Shown: positions 15,300-22,121, counted from the first letter of the stretch. The stretch: 26,994 nucleotides of DNA from Candidatus Bipolaricaulota bacterium (GCA_026414955.1 JAOAIA010000009.1:1-26994), one strand, 5' to 3'. Notes: generated by a model not told the origin, from the sequence alone. Numbers and translations: made by a program.

Positions 15300-15559
15300 A
15301 GCATTGTCTCTTGGAGCCGTCGCGACTCAGCAAAAATCTGTGAGAAGATCTGTCGGATCGCTTGTTCGTCCAGCGGCCCGCGATTGAGCGCGCACAGTCT
15401 CTGCAGAATCTGGGCTTCGCGCTCCTGGGAGTATATGGGAAGCCCACGCGCACGCTTCGCCCGCCCAATCTGCAGAGCAAGTGCCGCCCGCTCGTTCAAC
15501 AACTCTAAAAGACGCTCGTCTATCTCATCTATCTGCTGGCGCCATTGCTCAAGGCTCAT
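15296..15559 (-). CDS. Chorismate mutase, AroQ class
   Basis: The enzyme rearranges chorismate to prephenate. The 87-residue all-helical protein matches the AroQ fold. Catalytic candidates are R7 (WRQQIDEID), R24 (NERAAL), the lysine in IGRAKRARG, the arginine in SQEREAQIL, and the glutamine in SRRLQ. A GTG at 15583 would add eight residues. I prefer the ATG at 15559 because a good promoter (-35 TTGACA, -10 TTGAAT) would leave the GTG upstream of the transcript start. It is translationally coupled to prephenate dehydratase, so the two enzymes act in sequence. Confidence 0.9.
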   Translation of the reverse strand: MSLEQWRQQIDEIDERLLELLNERAALALQIGRAKRARGLPIYSQEREAQILQRLCALNRGPLDEQAIRQIFSQIFAESRRLQETML

Positions 15560-15568
15560 AGTCTCATG

Positions 15569-15597
15569 ATTCAACCAAGTCACTCTGGCCTTGTCAA
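15569..15597 (-). promoter_or_regulatory. Promoter of chorismate mutase-dehydratase operon
   Basis: On the minus strand a consensus TTGACA (15592-15597) is followed after 17 bases by TTGAAT (15569-15574). Nine bases separate the -10 box from the ATG at 15559. The -35 box overlaps the -35 box of the divergent ABC-F promoter. Confidence 0.55.
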
Positions 15598-15619
15598 GCG
15601 AGAGCTGAGCGTTTATGAT
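15591..15619 (+). promoter_or_regulatory. Promoter of the ABC-F gene
   Basis: TTGTCA (15591-15596) and TATGAT (15614-15619) are 17 bases apart, each 5 of 6 to consensus. Eight bases separate the -10 box from the ATG at 15628, so the transcript is predicted to be leaderless. Confidence 0.6.
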
Positions 15620-15627
15620 GAAAAGCT

Positions 15628-17577
15628 ATGTCCCTGATCGCGACGGAAGAGCTGATGCACCGCTACGGTGCCGCAATAGTCTTTGAGAAGGTCTCGGTGC
15701 GCGTGCACAGAGGGGATCGCATCGGCTTAGTTGGTCTTAATGGCAGCGGAAAATCTACGCTCCTGCGGATTCTCGCGGGGTTGCAAGAGCCGACGGCCGG
15801 GCGCGTCGTGCGTGCGCGTTCTGCTCGTATCGGCTATCTGGCGCAAGAGCCACAACTGGAGAGCAGCGCCACGCTCTTCGACGAGATGCTCACAGTCTTT
15901 GAAAACCTGCGCGAGCAAGAGCGCGAGCTGCAGCAGTTAGAGCACGCCCTCTCCCGCGGAACACCCAGCGAGGATCTCTTGCGACGCTACGACGAATTGC
16001 TGGAAAATTTTCGGCGCGGCGGGGGCTATGAGTACCAGAGCCGGATCCACCAAGTGCTCGCGGGGATGGGGTTCACCCCCGATGACGAACAGAGGGTGAT
16101 CACTCACTTGAGCGGCGGCCAGCGGGCACGCGCGGCGTTAGCGCGGCTGCTCCTCGAAGAGCCGGACGTGCTCTTATTAGATGAGCCGACCAATCACTTG
16201 GACGTCGAAGCCCTGGAATGGCTCGAGGAGTATCTCTCGCACTGGAAGGGCGCGTTTGTTATCGTGTCGCACGACCGCTACTTCCTCGACAAGTTGGTGC
16301 ACAAAATTTGGGAGCTGGAGTTTGGGCGCCTGTATGAGTATTCAGGGAATTACTCTCAATACAGTGCGCTGCGCCAGGAGCGGCTGGAGCGCCAGTGGAA
16401 GCTCTACGAAGAGCAACAAGAGTTCATCAGAAAATCCGAAGAGTTTATCCGAAGGAACATCGCCGGTGGGGACTTTCGCGCCAGCCAAGCGCAAGCGCGT
16501 CAGAAAGTTTTGGAGAAGCTGGAGCGCATCCCCAAGCCCATCGTCCCCAAAAAGATTCATCTGTGGATGGACGTAAAAAAGCCCAGCGGCGAGCGGGTGC
16601 TGCGCGCTCGCGATCTGGTGATCGGCTACCCCGATGCTCCGCTCTTCCGGTGCAAGAGTCTCTCGCTGCAGCGGGGCGAGCGCGCCGCGCTCCTCGGCCC
16701 CAACGGCTCCGGCAAGAGCACCTTTTTGAGAACTCTCGCGGGCGAGCTGAAGTCGTTAGAGGGCACGCTGGAACTTGGGCACGGCGTCGAGATCGCATAT
16801 TTTCGTCAGAGCCAAACAGAATCAGAGGACGCCGACAAGACCGTGCTCGACGTCGTTGTCCAGAACAAAGCTCAGACGATCAGCGCGGCGCGGGATTTCT
16901 TGGGGCAATTTCTCTTCTCCGGCGATGACGTGTTTAAGAGAATTGCGGAGCTGTCAGGCGGGGAGCGGAGCCGTCTCGCCCTGGCGCTGCTCGCGCAGCT
17001 TGGGGGTAATCTCTTGCTCTTAGACGAGCCGACCAATCACTTAGACATAGACTCGCGCGAGGTCCTCCAAGAGGCTTTGAGAGAATACAAGGGCACGGTT
17101 GTGCTCGCCTCGCACGATCGCTATCTCATTCAATCTGTGGCGACGCAAATCTGGGAGATCCGCGATGGCGAGCTGAAAGTCTATCGTGGGGATTATGAGC
17201 AGTATCGGGCGCAGAAAGACTTCTCCCCCAGCCCCTCCCCGGCACGGGGAGGGGAGCTTTCCCCATCTTGGGAAGGAGACCAGCGAAGTAGGTCTGAAGA
17301 GAAGCCTAAACGCATCTCTCCTGGGAAAGAACAACGCCTGCGCGAGCGCCAGCGGGCCAAGCTCGCCGCCCGCGAAGCCGAACTCATGGCCGCTGTTACA
17401 GATTTAGAGAGCGAGATCGCTCAGATCGAGCGCGACATGGAAGCCGCCAGTTACGCCGGGGATCACCAAAAGTTGCGCGAGCTGACGGCGCTCTACCGAC
17501 AGAAGCGCCAAGAGTTAGACGCGCTCGCTGAGCAGTGGGCGCAGGCTGCTGAAGAGCTTGCCCGAATCGGCGACTGA
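15628..17577 (+). CDS. ABC-F family ATPase, Uup-like
   Basis: ABC-F proteins have two ATPase domains and no membrane part, and act on the ribosome or, for Uup, in DNA or ribosome maintenance. The 649-residue protein has Walker A GLNGSGKS (about 36-43), signature LSGGQ and Walker B VLLLDEPTNHLD in domain 1. Domain 2 has Walker A GPNGSGKS, signature LSGGE and Walker B LLLLDEPTNHLD. The charged interdomain linker lies at about 245-310. A C-terminal coiled coil (about 570-645) favours Uup over the short EttA type. Between domain 2 and the coiled coil, residues about 531-552 (FSPSPSPARGGELSPSWEGD) are encoded by a palindromic repeat. The stop codon sits in the loop of a hairpin. Confidence 0.93.
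   Translation: MSLIATEELMHRYGAAIVFEKVSVRVHRGDRIGLVGLNGSGKSTLLRILAGLQEPTAGRVVRARSARIGYLAQEPQLESSATLFDEMLTVFENLREQERELQQLEHALSRGTPSEDLLRRYDELLENFRRGGGYEYQSRIHQVLAGMGFTPDDEQRVITHLSGGQRARAALARLLLEEPDVLLLDEPTNHLDVEALEWLEEYLSHWKGAFVIVSHDRYFLDKLVHKIWELEFGRLYEYSGNYSQYSALRQERLERQWKLYEEQQEFIRKSEEFIRRNIAGGDFRASQAQARQKVLEKLERIPKPIVPKKIHLWMDVKKPSGERVLRARDLVIGYPDAPLFRCKSLSLQRGERAALLGPNGSGKSTFLRTLAGELKSLEGTLELGHGVEIAYFRQSQTESEDADKTVLDVVVQNKAQTISAARDFLGQFLFSGDDVFKRIAELSGGERSRLALALLAQLGGNLLLLDEPTNHLDIDSREVLQEALREYKGTVVLASHDRYLIQSVATQIWEIRDGELKVYRGDYEQYRAQKDFSPSPSPARGGELSPSWEGDQRSRSEEKPKRISPGKEQRLRERQRAKLAAREAELMAAVTDLESEIAQIERDMEAASYAGDHQKLRELTALYRQKRQELDALAEQWAQAAEELARIGD
17219..17284. repeat. GC-rich palindromic repeat inside the ABC-F gene (copy C)
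   Basis: A perfect 9-base stem, CCCCTCCCC (17232-17240) and GGGGAGGGG (17246-17254), surrounds a 5-base loop. A smaller TTCCC/GGGAA hairpin follows. The upstream arm (CCCCCAG before the core) resembles copies A and B. It is translated in frame as a Ser/Pro-rich linker. Confidence 0.75.
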
Positions 17578-17672
17578 AGTCGCCATCTCAGCAGATGGCA
17601 GCGTGCTGAAGCACGCTGAGAAGCCCCCTTCAGCGGGCTTCTCTCTCTCAGCCGGATGCTTCAGCAGCCGGC
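17569..17672. repeat. Array of five consecutive hairpins between convergent genes
   Basis: Five stem-loops lie end to end. They are GGCGAC-TGAA-GTCGCC (17569-17584), GCCATCT-CAGC-AGATGGC (17582-17599), AGCGTGC-TGAA-GCACGCT (17600-17617), GAGAAGCCC-N8-GGGCTTCTC (17618-17643), and GCCGG/TGCT with AGCA/CCGGC (17651-17672). Nearly all loops carry a TGAA, CTTCAGC or CAGC motif. The first loop contains the ABC-F stop codon, and the array ends just before the stop codon of the convergent AroQ-CDGSH gene. It may serve as a two-way terminator, but no T-runs follow, so a repeat element is also possible. Confidence 0.8.
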
Positions 17673-17674
17673 AT

Positions 17675-17887
17675 CTAGGGCTGATACAGCTTCGCGGCGT
17701 CGGCTTTGAAGCTGACCTTGCTGTGCGTCCCGTCACACAGGGGCTTACTCTGAGATTGCCCGCAGCGGCAGAGCGCCACCCACGGACGGTCAATCAGAGT
17801 TTCTTTCCCTGAAGCGTCCACGAGCTTGAGCGGGCCTTTGATGAGATTGGGGCCGTCTTTCTTGGCTTCAATGATCGGTTCGCTCAT
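17675..17887 (-). other. Internal translation start: stand-alone CDGSH protein (70 aa)
   Basis: Within the fusion, GGGAGGG lies five bases before an in-frame ATG at 17887. The product, starting MSEPIIEAKKDGPN, would match the normal length and start of small CDGSH proteins. This looks like an ancestral separate gene joined to aroQ after loss of a stop codon. Whether both forms are made cannot be seen from sequence. Confidence 0.5.
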
Positions 17888-18346
17888 GCTACCCTCCCGA
17901 GAGACGTGTGTCATTGTAGCTTCCGCTTGCAGGGCTTTCAAGCCCTCGATATAGCTCTTCCAGCCCAGCCCGCACACCTGCGCGATGCAAACGTCTTTAA
18001 TGACAGAGATCTTGCGGAACGGCTCGCGCTGGTGAATATCCGAGAGATGGACTTCGACGGTGGGCTTGCCCACAGCAGAAATAGCATCACGAAGGGCGTA
18101 GCTGTAGTGCGTGAGCGCGCCGGGGTTGATCACGATCCCATCGGCCCAATGCCGTTCGCTGTGTATCTTGTCTATGAGCGCGCCCTCGTGATTGGACTGA
18201 AAGACCTTCAGCTCCAGATTGTGCTCGACAGCGAACTCGTGGAGCTTGGCATTCAGCTCAGCAAGCGTCAGCGAGCCGTAGATCTGCGGCTCGCGCTCGC
18301 CTAGGAGATTCAAATTCGGCCCGTGAATGACCAAGATGCGCTTCAT
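17675..18346 (-). CDS. aroQ: Type II 3-dehydroquinate dehydratase fused to a CDGSH iron-sulfur domain
   Basis: Residues 1 to about 146 are a complete type II dehydroquinase, which dehydrates 3-dehydroquinate in the shikimate pathway. They include GPNLNLLGEREPQIYG with the catalytic tyrosine, NPGALTHYSYALRDA with the histidine, and VEVHLSDIHQREPFR. Residues about 154-223 form a CDGSH protein with C-R-C-GQ-S-QSK-P-L-C-D-G-T-H, the exact cysteine/histidine pattern that binds a 2Fe-2S cluster. The linker contains an ATG (M154, at 17887) preceded by GGGAGGG. The second domain could therefore also be made alone. The ATG overlaps the aroKB stop (ATGA), making this the last gene of the trpBA-aroKB operon. 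Confidence 0.9.
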   Translation of the reverse strand: MKRILVIHGPNLNLLGEREPQIYGSLTLAELNAKLHEFAVEHNLELKVFQSNHEGALIDKIHSERHWADGIVINPGALTHYSYALRDAISAVGKPTVEVHLSDIHQREPFRKISVIKDVCIAQVCGLGWKSYIEGLKALQAEATMTHVSREGSMSEPIIEAKKDGPNLIKGPLKLVDASGKETLIDRPWVALCRCGQSQSKPLCDGTHSKVSFKADAAKLYQP

Positions 18347-20064
18347 AGGCTCTCATCCTCGGCTCCTGTGGGAGGGGCGGGTTTGGAACCTGCCCCTACA
18401 AAGGTCTGCAGGATCTGCTGTAGCTCGGCCTCGGTGACGCTCTCGCAGAGCATCGGCTCGCCGATGGCGCGCAGCAGCACAAACTGCACTTTTCCGTCGC
18501 GCACCTTCTTGTCACGGCGTACTAGCTCGAGCACTCGTTCGCGATTGATCTGTCCCAAAGATGGCTTGGGAAACCGCGCTAAGAGATTTTCGATGCGCTC
18601 CAGCTCCGACGCGCTCAGCCCTGTCTTCTGATGAGAGAGCCGCGCGGCGACGAGCATCCCCCAGGCAATGGCTTCGCCATGACGGAACTGATACGCGCTC
18701 GCGGCTTCGAGGGCGTGTCCGACAGTATGCCCGAAGTTTAAGAATTTTCTCAGCCCGCTCTCGCGCTCGTCCGCGGAGACGATCTCGGCCTTGATCGCGC
18801 AGCACCGCGCGATGACGTCCGAGAGAGTTTCGGGATGCTGCGCGAAGTTCTCCAGCTCAGCCTCCAAGCGCGCCAAGAGCGCCGGATCGCGAATCAGCCC
18901 ATATTTGATGACTTCGGCAAGCCCAGACCAACGCTCGCCCTCAGGAAGAGTACGCAACACCGTCGGGTCAATGAAGACACACCGAGGCTGATAGAACGTC
19001 CCGATTAAGTTCTTCCCCAAGGGATGATTGACCCCGGTCTTGCCCCCGACGCTGCTGTCCACTTGGGCCAGCAGCGTTGTGGGAATCTGAATATAAGTAA
19101 CGCCGCGCAGGAACGTCGAGGCGACAAAGCCCGCTAAATCCCCGATCACGCCACCCCCCAGCGCGATGACCGTCGCCTGGCGATCTAAGCCCGCTTCGAG
19201 CAGGCGCGTGTAGAGCATCTCTGCTGTCTGTAAGCTCTTCTGCTCTTCGCCGGGAGGCACAGCTAGCAAACAAGACTCGATGCCGTTCTTACGCAAAGAA
19301 TCGGTGACGAGTTCCCCGTAGCGCCGAGCGACGGTCGTGTCGGTAATGATCGCTGCCCGTGGGCCGAAGCAGTAGCCCCTGTACAGTTCGCCGATGTGCT
19401 GGAGCAGCCCTGGCTTGACCCAGATGAAATAGCTGCGCTCGCCGAGCGCGACGGGGATGATCTGCACTAAGCTCTCGCCGAAAGACTTACAGATTGCTGC
19501 GACGGCCTCCGCGGGCGTCCCCTCATTCTCAACGATAGAATCTGCTTGCTCGTAGCGCGCTCGCCGACTCTCTAAGATTTCAGAGATCTTGCGCAGACGC
19601 TGTTCCGGCGTCAGCCCTATTAGTAAAGGGCGCTCCCACTCGCTCTCCAACCGCTGGGCAAGAATCTCTGGGCGCACCTTGAGATAGATACTGACGCCCG
19701 TCTGCTGAACAAGCTCCCAGTTCTCGTCTCTGAGCACGGCACCGCCGCCCAGCGCGATCACTCTCTCGTGGTGCTGTGCGACCTCGCGCAGCACAGCACT
19801 CTCGCGCTCACGAAACCCCGGTTCCCCTTCTACTTCAAAGATCTTCGAGATCGAGCACCCTGCGCGCGCGACGATCTCTTCGTCTAGATCGAGAAATTCT
19901 CGCTCTAGCACGCGCGCCAGGAGCCGGCCCACGGTGCTCTTGCCCGACCCCATGCAGCCGACAAGATAGATATGAGACCTACTCCCTGTCCCCGCGAGTC
20001 CCCCTCTCTCTTCAAGAGAGGGGCTAGGGAAGAGGTCTCGTGCCCGCTTTAAGCTCTCGGACAT
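18343..20064 (-). CDS. aroKB: Fused shikimate kinase / 3-dehydroquinate synthase AroKB
   Basis: The 573-residue fusion joins two shikimate-pathway enzymes. Residues about 30-195 are shikimate kinase (Walker A GCMGSGKS at 36-43, LDLDEEI, the RERE segment, ALGGGAV). Residues about 200-555 are dehydroquinate synthase (PGEEQKS, GGGVIGDLAGFVAS, DSSVGGKTGVNH, NFGHTVGHALEA). Such fusions are known in Thermotoga. Both ends are unusual. Residues about 10-28 (DLFPSPSLEERGGLAG) come from a palindromic repeat. The last 20 residues, including VGAGSKPAPP, come from a second repeat type. No other start codon lies between the repeat and the kinase motif. The gene overlaps trpA by 41 bases and aroQ by ATGA. 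Confidence 0.93.
   Translation of the reverse strand: MSESLKRARDLFPSPSLEERGGLAGTGSRSHIYLVGCMGSGKSTVGRLLARVLEREFLDLDEEIVARAGCSISKIFEVEGEPGFRERESAVLREVAQHHERVIALGGGAVLRDENWELVQQTGVSIYLKVRPEILAQRLESEWERPLLIGLTPEQRLRKISEILESRRARYEQADSIVENEGTPAEAVAAICKSFGESLVQIIPVALGERSYFIWVKPGLLQHIGELYRGYCFGPRAAIITDTTVARRYGELVTDSLRKNGIESCLLAVPPGEEQKSLQTAEMLYTRLLEAGLDRQATVIALGGGVIGDLAGFVASTFLRGVTYIQIPTTLLAQVDSSVGGKTGVNHPLGKNLIGTFYQPRCVFIDPTVLRTLPEGERWSGLAEVIKYGLIRDPALLARLEAELENFAQHPETLSDVIARCCAIKAEIVSADERESGLRKFLNFGHTVGHALEAASAYQFRHGEAIAWGMLVAARLSHQKTGLSASELERIENLLARFPKPSLGQINRERVLELVRRDKKVRDGKVQFVLLRAIGEPMLCESVTEAELQQILQTFVGAGSKPAPPTGAEDESL
18363..18402. repeat. Palindromic repeat encoding the AroB C-terminus (second family)
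   Basis: TGTGGGAGGGGCGGGTTT and AACCTGCCCCTACA form an imperfect palindrome with a short loop. Read on the minus strand it gives VGAGSKPAPP, a peptide I recognise as a common translation of this type of interspersed repeat. It differs from copies A-D. Confidence 0.7.
19986..20036. repeat. GC-rich palindromic repeat at the trpA-aroKB junction (copy D)
   Basis: A perfect 9-base stem, CCCCTCTCT (20001-20009) and AGAGAGGGG (20015-20023), encloses a CTTCA loop. On the minus strand the flank reads CCTCTTCCCTAGCCCC. This supplies the trpA stop codon (20024-20026) and codes for an N-terminal extension of AroKB. Confidence 0.75.
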
Positions 20065-20833
20065 AGTCCGTTATCGTCTCAGGCGAAGCGCCCTCGGCAA
20101 TCCGCGCTGCTAAGGCGCTGCCCACGATCACCCCGTCCACACCGGCCCGCACGACCATCTCGATCTGCGCCCGCGTCGAAAACCCAAAGCCCACAGCTAA
20201 TCGCAGATCTTGAGGCACGAGCGGCCTCACCCGCTCGATCAGGGGGATCGCCGTAGGGGCCAGGGTCTCGTGTGCCCCCGTCGTGCCGTACCGCGAGACC
20301 AGATACAGAAACCCCGACGCGTATTCGCATATCTTCTTGACGCGCTCGGTGTCGGTCTCCGGTGTGGCGAAGAAGACCCGTGCCAATCCGTACTTGCGCG
20401 CTTGATTGACCCATGACGTCGCTTCTTCGATGGGCAGATCGGGGATGATCACGCCATCTACGCTGGCCTCGCTACATCGCCGCGCAAACGATTCTTCACC
20501 GAGCCGATAGATCGGGTTATAGTAGGTCATGAGTAAGATGGGCAGCTCGGAGCTTTTGCGCAGCTCGCGCACGAACTGAAGCGCCGTGTGCACGGTCACC
20601 CCTTGACGGAGTGCGCGGGCGTGCGCCGCTTGGAGAGTGGGGCCGTCGGCGATGGGATCGGTGAAGGGCACGCCCAGCTCCAGCACGTCCAGGCCGCCGG
20701 CCTCAAGGGCTTTTATATACTCTAAGGTGCGGGGGAGCTGGGGCTCTCCGGTCATTATATAGCCGATGAGCGCCGCCTCGCCTCGGCGGCGCACCTCCTC
20801 AAAGCGTTTGTTCAGGCGTTGGCTGAGTATCAT
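20024..20833 (-). CDS. trpA: Tryptophan synthase alpha subunit
   Basis: TrpA cleaves indole-3-glycerol phosphate and passes indole to TrpB. The 269-residue protein has the catalytic glutamate in LELGVPFTDP and the aspartate in the same motif (TDPIADGP). It also has MTYYNPIYRLG, SRYGTTGAHE (loop 6) and the phosphate-binding VGFGFSTRAQ. A GTG at 20863 would add ten residues. I chose the ATG at 20833, which gives the usual N-terminus (MILSQRLNKRFEE). It overlaps the end of trpB by 35 bases. The last residues and stop codon come from the palindromic repeat shared with aroKB. Confidence 0.94.
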   Translation of the reverse strand: MILSQRLNKRFEEVRRRGEAALIGYIMTGEPQLPRTLEYIKALEAGGLDVLELGVPFTDPIADGPTLQAAHARALRQGVTVHTALQFVRELRKSSELPILLMTYYNPIYRLGEESFARRCSEASVDGVIIPDLPIEEATSWVNQARKYGLARVFFATPETDTERVKKICEYASGFLYLVSRYGTTGAHETLAPTAIPLIERVRPLVPQDLRLAVGFGFSTRAQIEMVVRAGVDGVIVGSALAARIAEGASPETITDYVRELKAGTRPLP

Positions 20834-22019
20834 AGCGTACCACCGTCTCCAGGTCTTTGTCACCGCGGCCAGAGAGCGTGATCACCATGATCTGATCGCG
20901 CTTCATGCGCTTGGCCCGCTGCACTCCGGCGTAGACCGCGTGCGCGGCTTCCAGAGCTGGCAAGATCCCCTCCAGGCGCGCTAAGAGCCGGAAGCCCTCC
21001 AGGGCTTCCGCATCGCTCACGGGGACGTACTCTCCTCGCCCGAGCTTCTTATACAACGCGTGCTCCGGGCCTACGGCTGCGTAGTCTAATCCCGCCGCGA
21101 TGCTGTGCGTCTCAGCAATATGGCCGTGCTCGTCCTGCAAGACGAACGTCTTGGCGCCGTGCAGTACCCCGATAGAGCCGCGGCTGAGCGAGGCTGCTCC
21201 CGCAGCTTCTACCCCTAAGAACTGAACTTTCTCGTCGCTGACGAACGGGTAGAACGTACCGATGGCGTTGCTGCCGCCGCCCACGCACGCCACTAAGAGA
21301 TCGGGCAAGCGCTGCTCGCGTCGCAAGAGCTGGCCCTTGATCTCGTCCCCGATGACGCGCTGAAAGTCGCGCACGATCATGGGGTACGGGTGCGGGCCGA
21401 TGACTGAACCCATGAGATAATAAGTCGTGGGCACGTTGGTCACCCAGTCGCGTAACGCTTCATTGATCGCGTCTTTGAGCGTCTGGGAGCCGCTGGTGAC
21501 CGCGTGCACCACCGCGCCCAATACTTTCATGCGTTGGGCGTTCAGCGCTTGGCGCTCGATGTCCCGCGCGCCCATATAAATCTCAGCGTTGAGGCCGAGC
21601 ACCGCGCAGGCCATAGCGACGGCGACACCGTGCTGTCCTGCGCCCGTCTCCGCGATCACGCGCCGCTTGCCCATCGCGCGCGCGAGCAATGCCTGCCCGA
21701 GCGCGTTATTGAGCGTGTGTGCCCCGCCGTGCACCACATCTTCGCGCTTGAGGAAGATGCGAGCACCTCCGGCGTGCTCGGTGAGACGCTTGGCAAAATA
21801 GAGCGGGGTGGGGCGCCCCCCGTAGTCGGCGCGCAGCGCCTTCAGCTCGCTCTGAAAGTCAAAGCGCGCCGTGATCTCTTTATGCGCGCGCTCTAATTCT
21901 TTGAGAGCCGGGATTAAAATCTCCGGGACGAACTGCCCGCCAAACTCCCCAAAGTGTCCCTCGTGGGGTAGCTCACTGAGTTTGGTTGTGCTCTGCTTGC
22001 TGGGGGCTTTGGCAACCAT
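20799..22019 (-). CDS. trpB: Tryptophan synthase beta subunit lacking the PLP lysine
   Basis: TrpB joins indole and serine with pyridoxal phosphate. The 406-residue protein is a standard TrpB1 type: FGGQFVPE at the start, AETGAGQHGVA with the catalytic glutamate (about E124), the phosphate-binding GGGSNAIG, and LSGRGDKD at the end. The PLP-lysine motif, normally HGGAHK(T/I)N, reads HGGAHTLNN. T102 therefore stands where lysine 87 of the Salmonella enzyme binds the cofactor. The codon is ACG (21714-21716); AAG would be lysine. In the Salmonella enzyme, replacing this lysine abolishes normal catalysis. All else looks conserved, so a base error or a recent mutation are leading explanations. It is first in the operon, behind two possible promoters. 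Confidence 0.93.
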   Translation of the reverse strand: MVAKAPSKQSTTKLSELPHEGHFGEFGGQFVPEILIPALKELERAHKEITARFDFQSELKALRADYGGRPTPLYFAKRLTEHAGGARIFLKREDVVHGGAHTLNNALGQALLARAMGKRRVIAETGAGQHGVAVAMACAVLGLNAEIYMGARDIERQALNAQRMKVLGAVVHAVTSGSQTLKDAINEALRDWVTNVPTTYYLMGSVIGPHPYPMIVRDFQRVIGDEIKGQLLRREQRLPDLLVACVGGGSNAIGTFYPFVSDEKVQFLGVEAAGAASLSRGSIGVLHGAKTFVLQDEHGHIAETHSIAAGLDYAAVGPEHALYKKLGRGEYVPVSDAEALEGFRLLARLEGILPALEAAHAVYAGVQRAKRMKRDQIMVITLSGRGDKDLETVVRYDTQPTPEQTL

Positions 22020-22036
22020 GAGCGTTCACCCTGCTG

Positions 22037-22092
22037 ATTATACTGCTGAAGCAACAGCTGTCATTATACCCGATAGCGCCGGGACTTGTCTG
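22037..22092 (-). promoter_or_regulatory. Tandem promoters of the trpBA-aroKB-aroQ operon
   Basis: Two perfect TATAAT boxes lie on the minus strand. The proximal one (22037-22042) has ATGACA 16 bases upstream (22059-22064). The distal one (22063-22068) has CAGACA 18 bases upstream (22087-22092). The predicted leader is about 11 to 37 bases, too short for a leader-peptide attenuator. Confidence 0.6.
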
Positions 22093-22114
22093 GGCGATCT
22101 CTTGGGTGTACAAT
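22086..22114 (+). promoter_or_regulatory. Promoter of the sirtuin gene
   Basis: TTGTCT (22086-22091) and TACAAT (22109-22114) are separated by 17 bases. Seven bases separate the -10 box from the GTG at 22122. The -35 box overlaps the -35 of the divergent trp promoter. Confidence 0.6.
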
Positions 22115-22121
22115 CCCAAGC

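Noticed and set aside
22020..22085. trp attenuator or T-box upstream of trpB
   Set aside because: The leader from either TATAAT is too short, and there is no leader peptide with Trp codons and no terminator hairpin.
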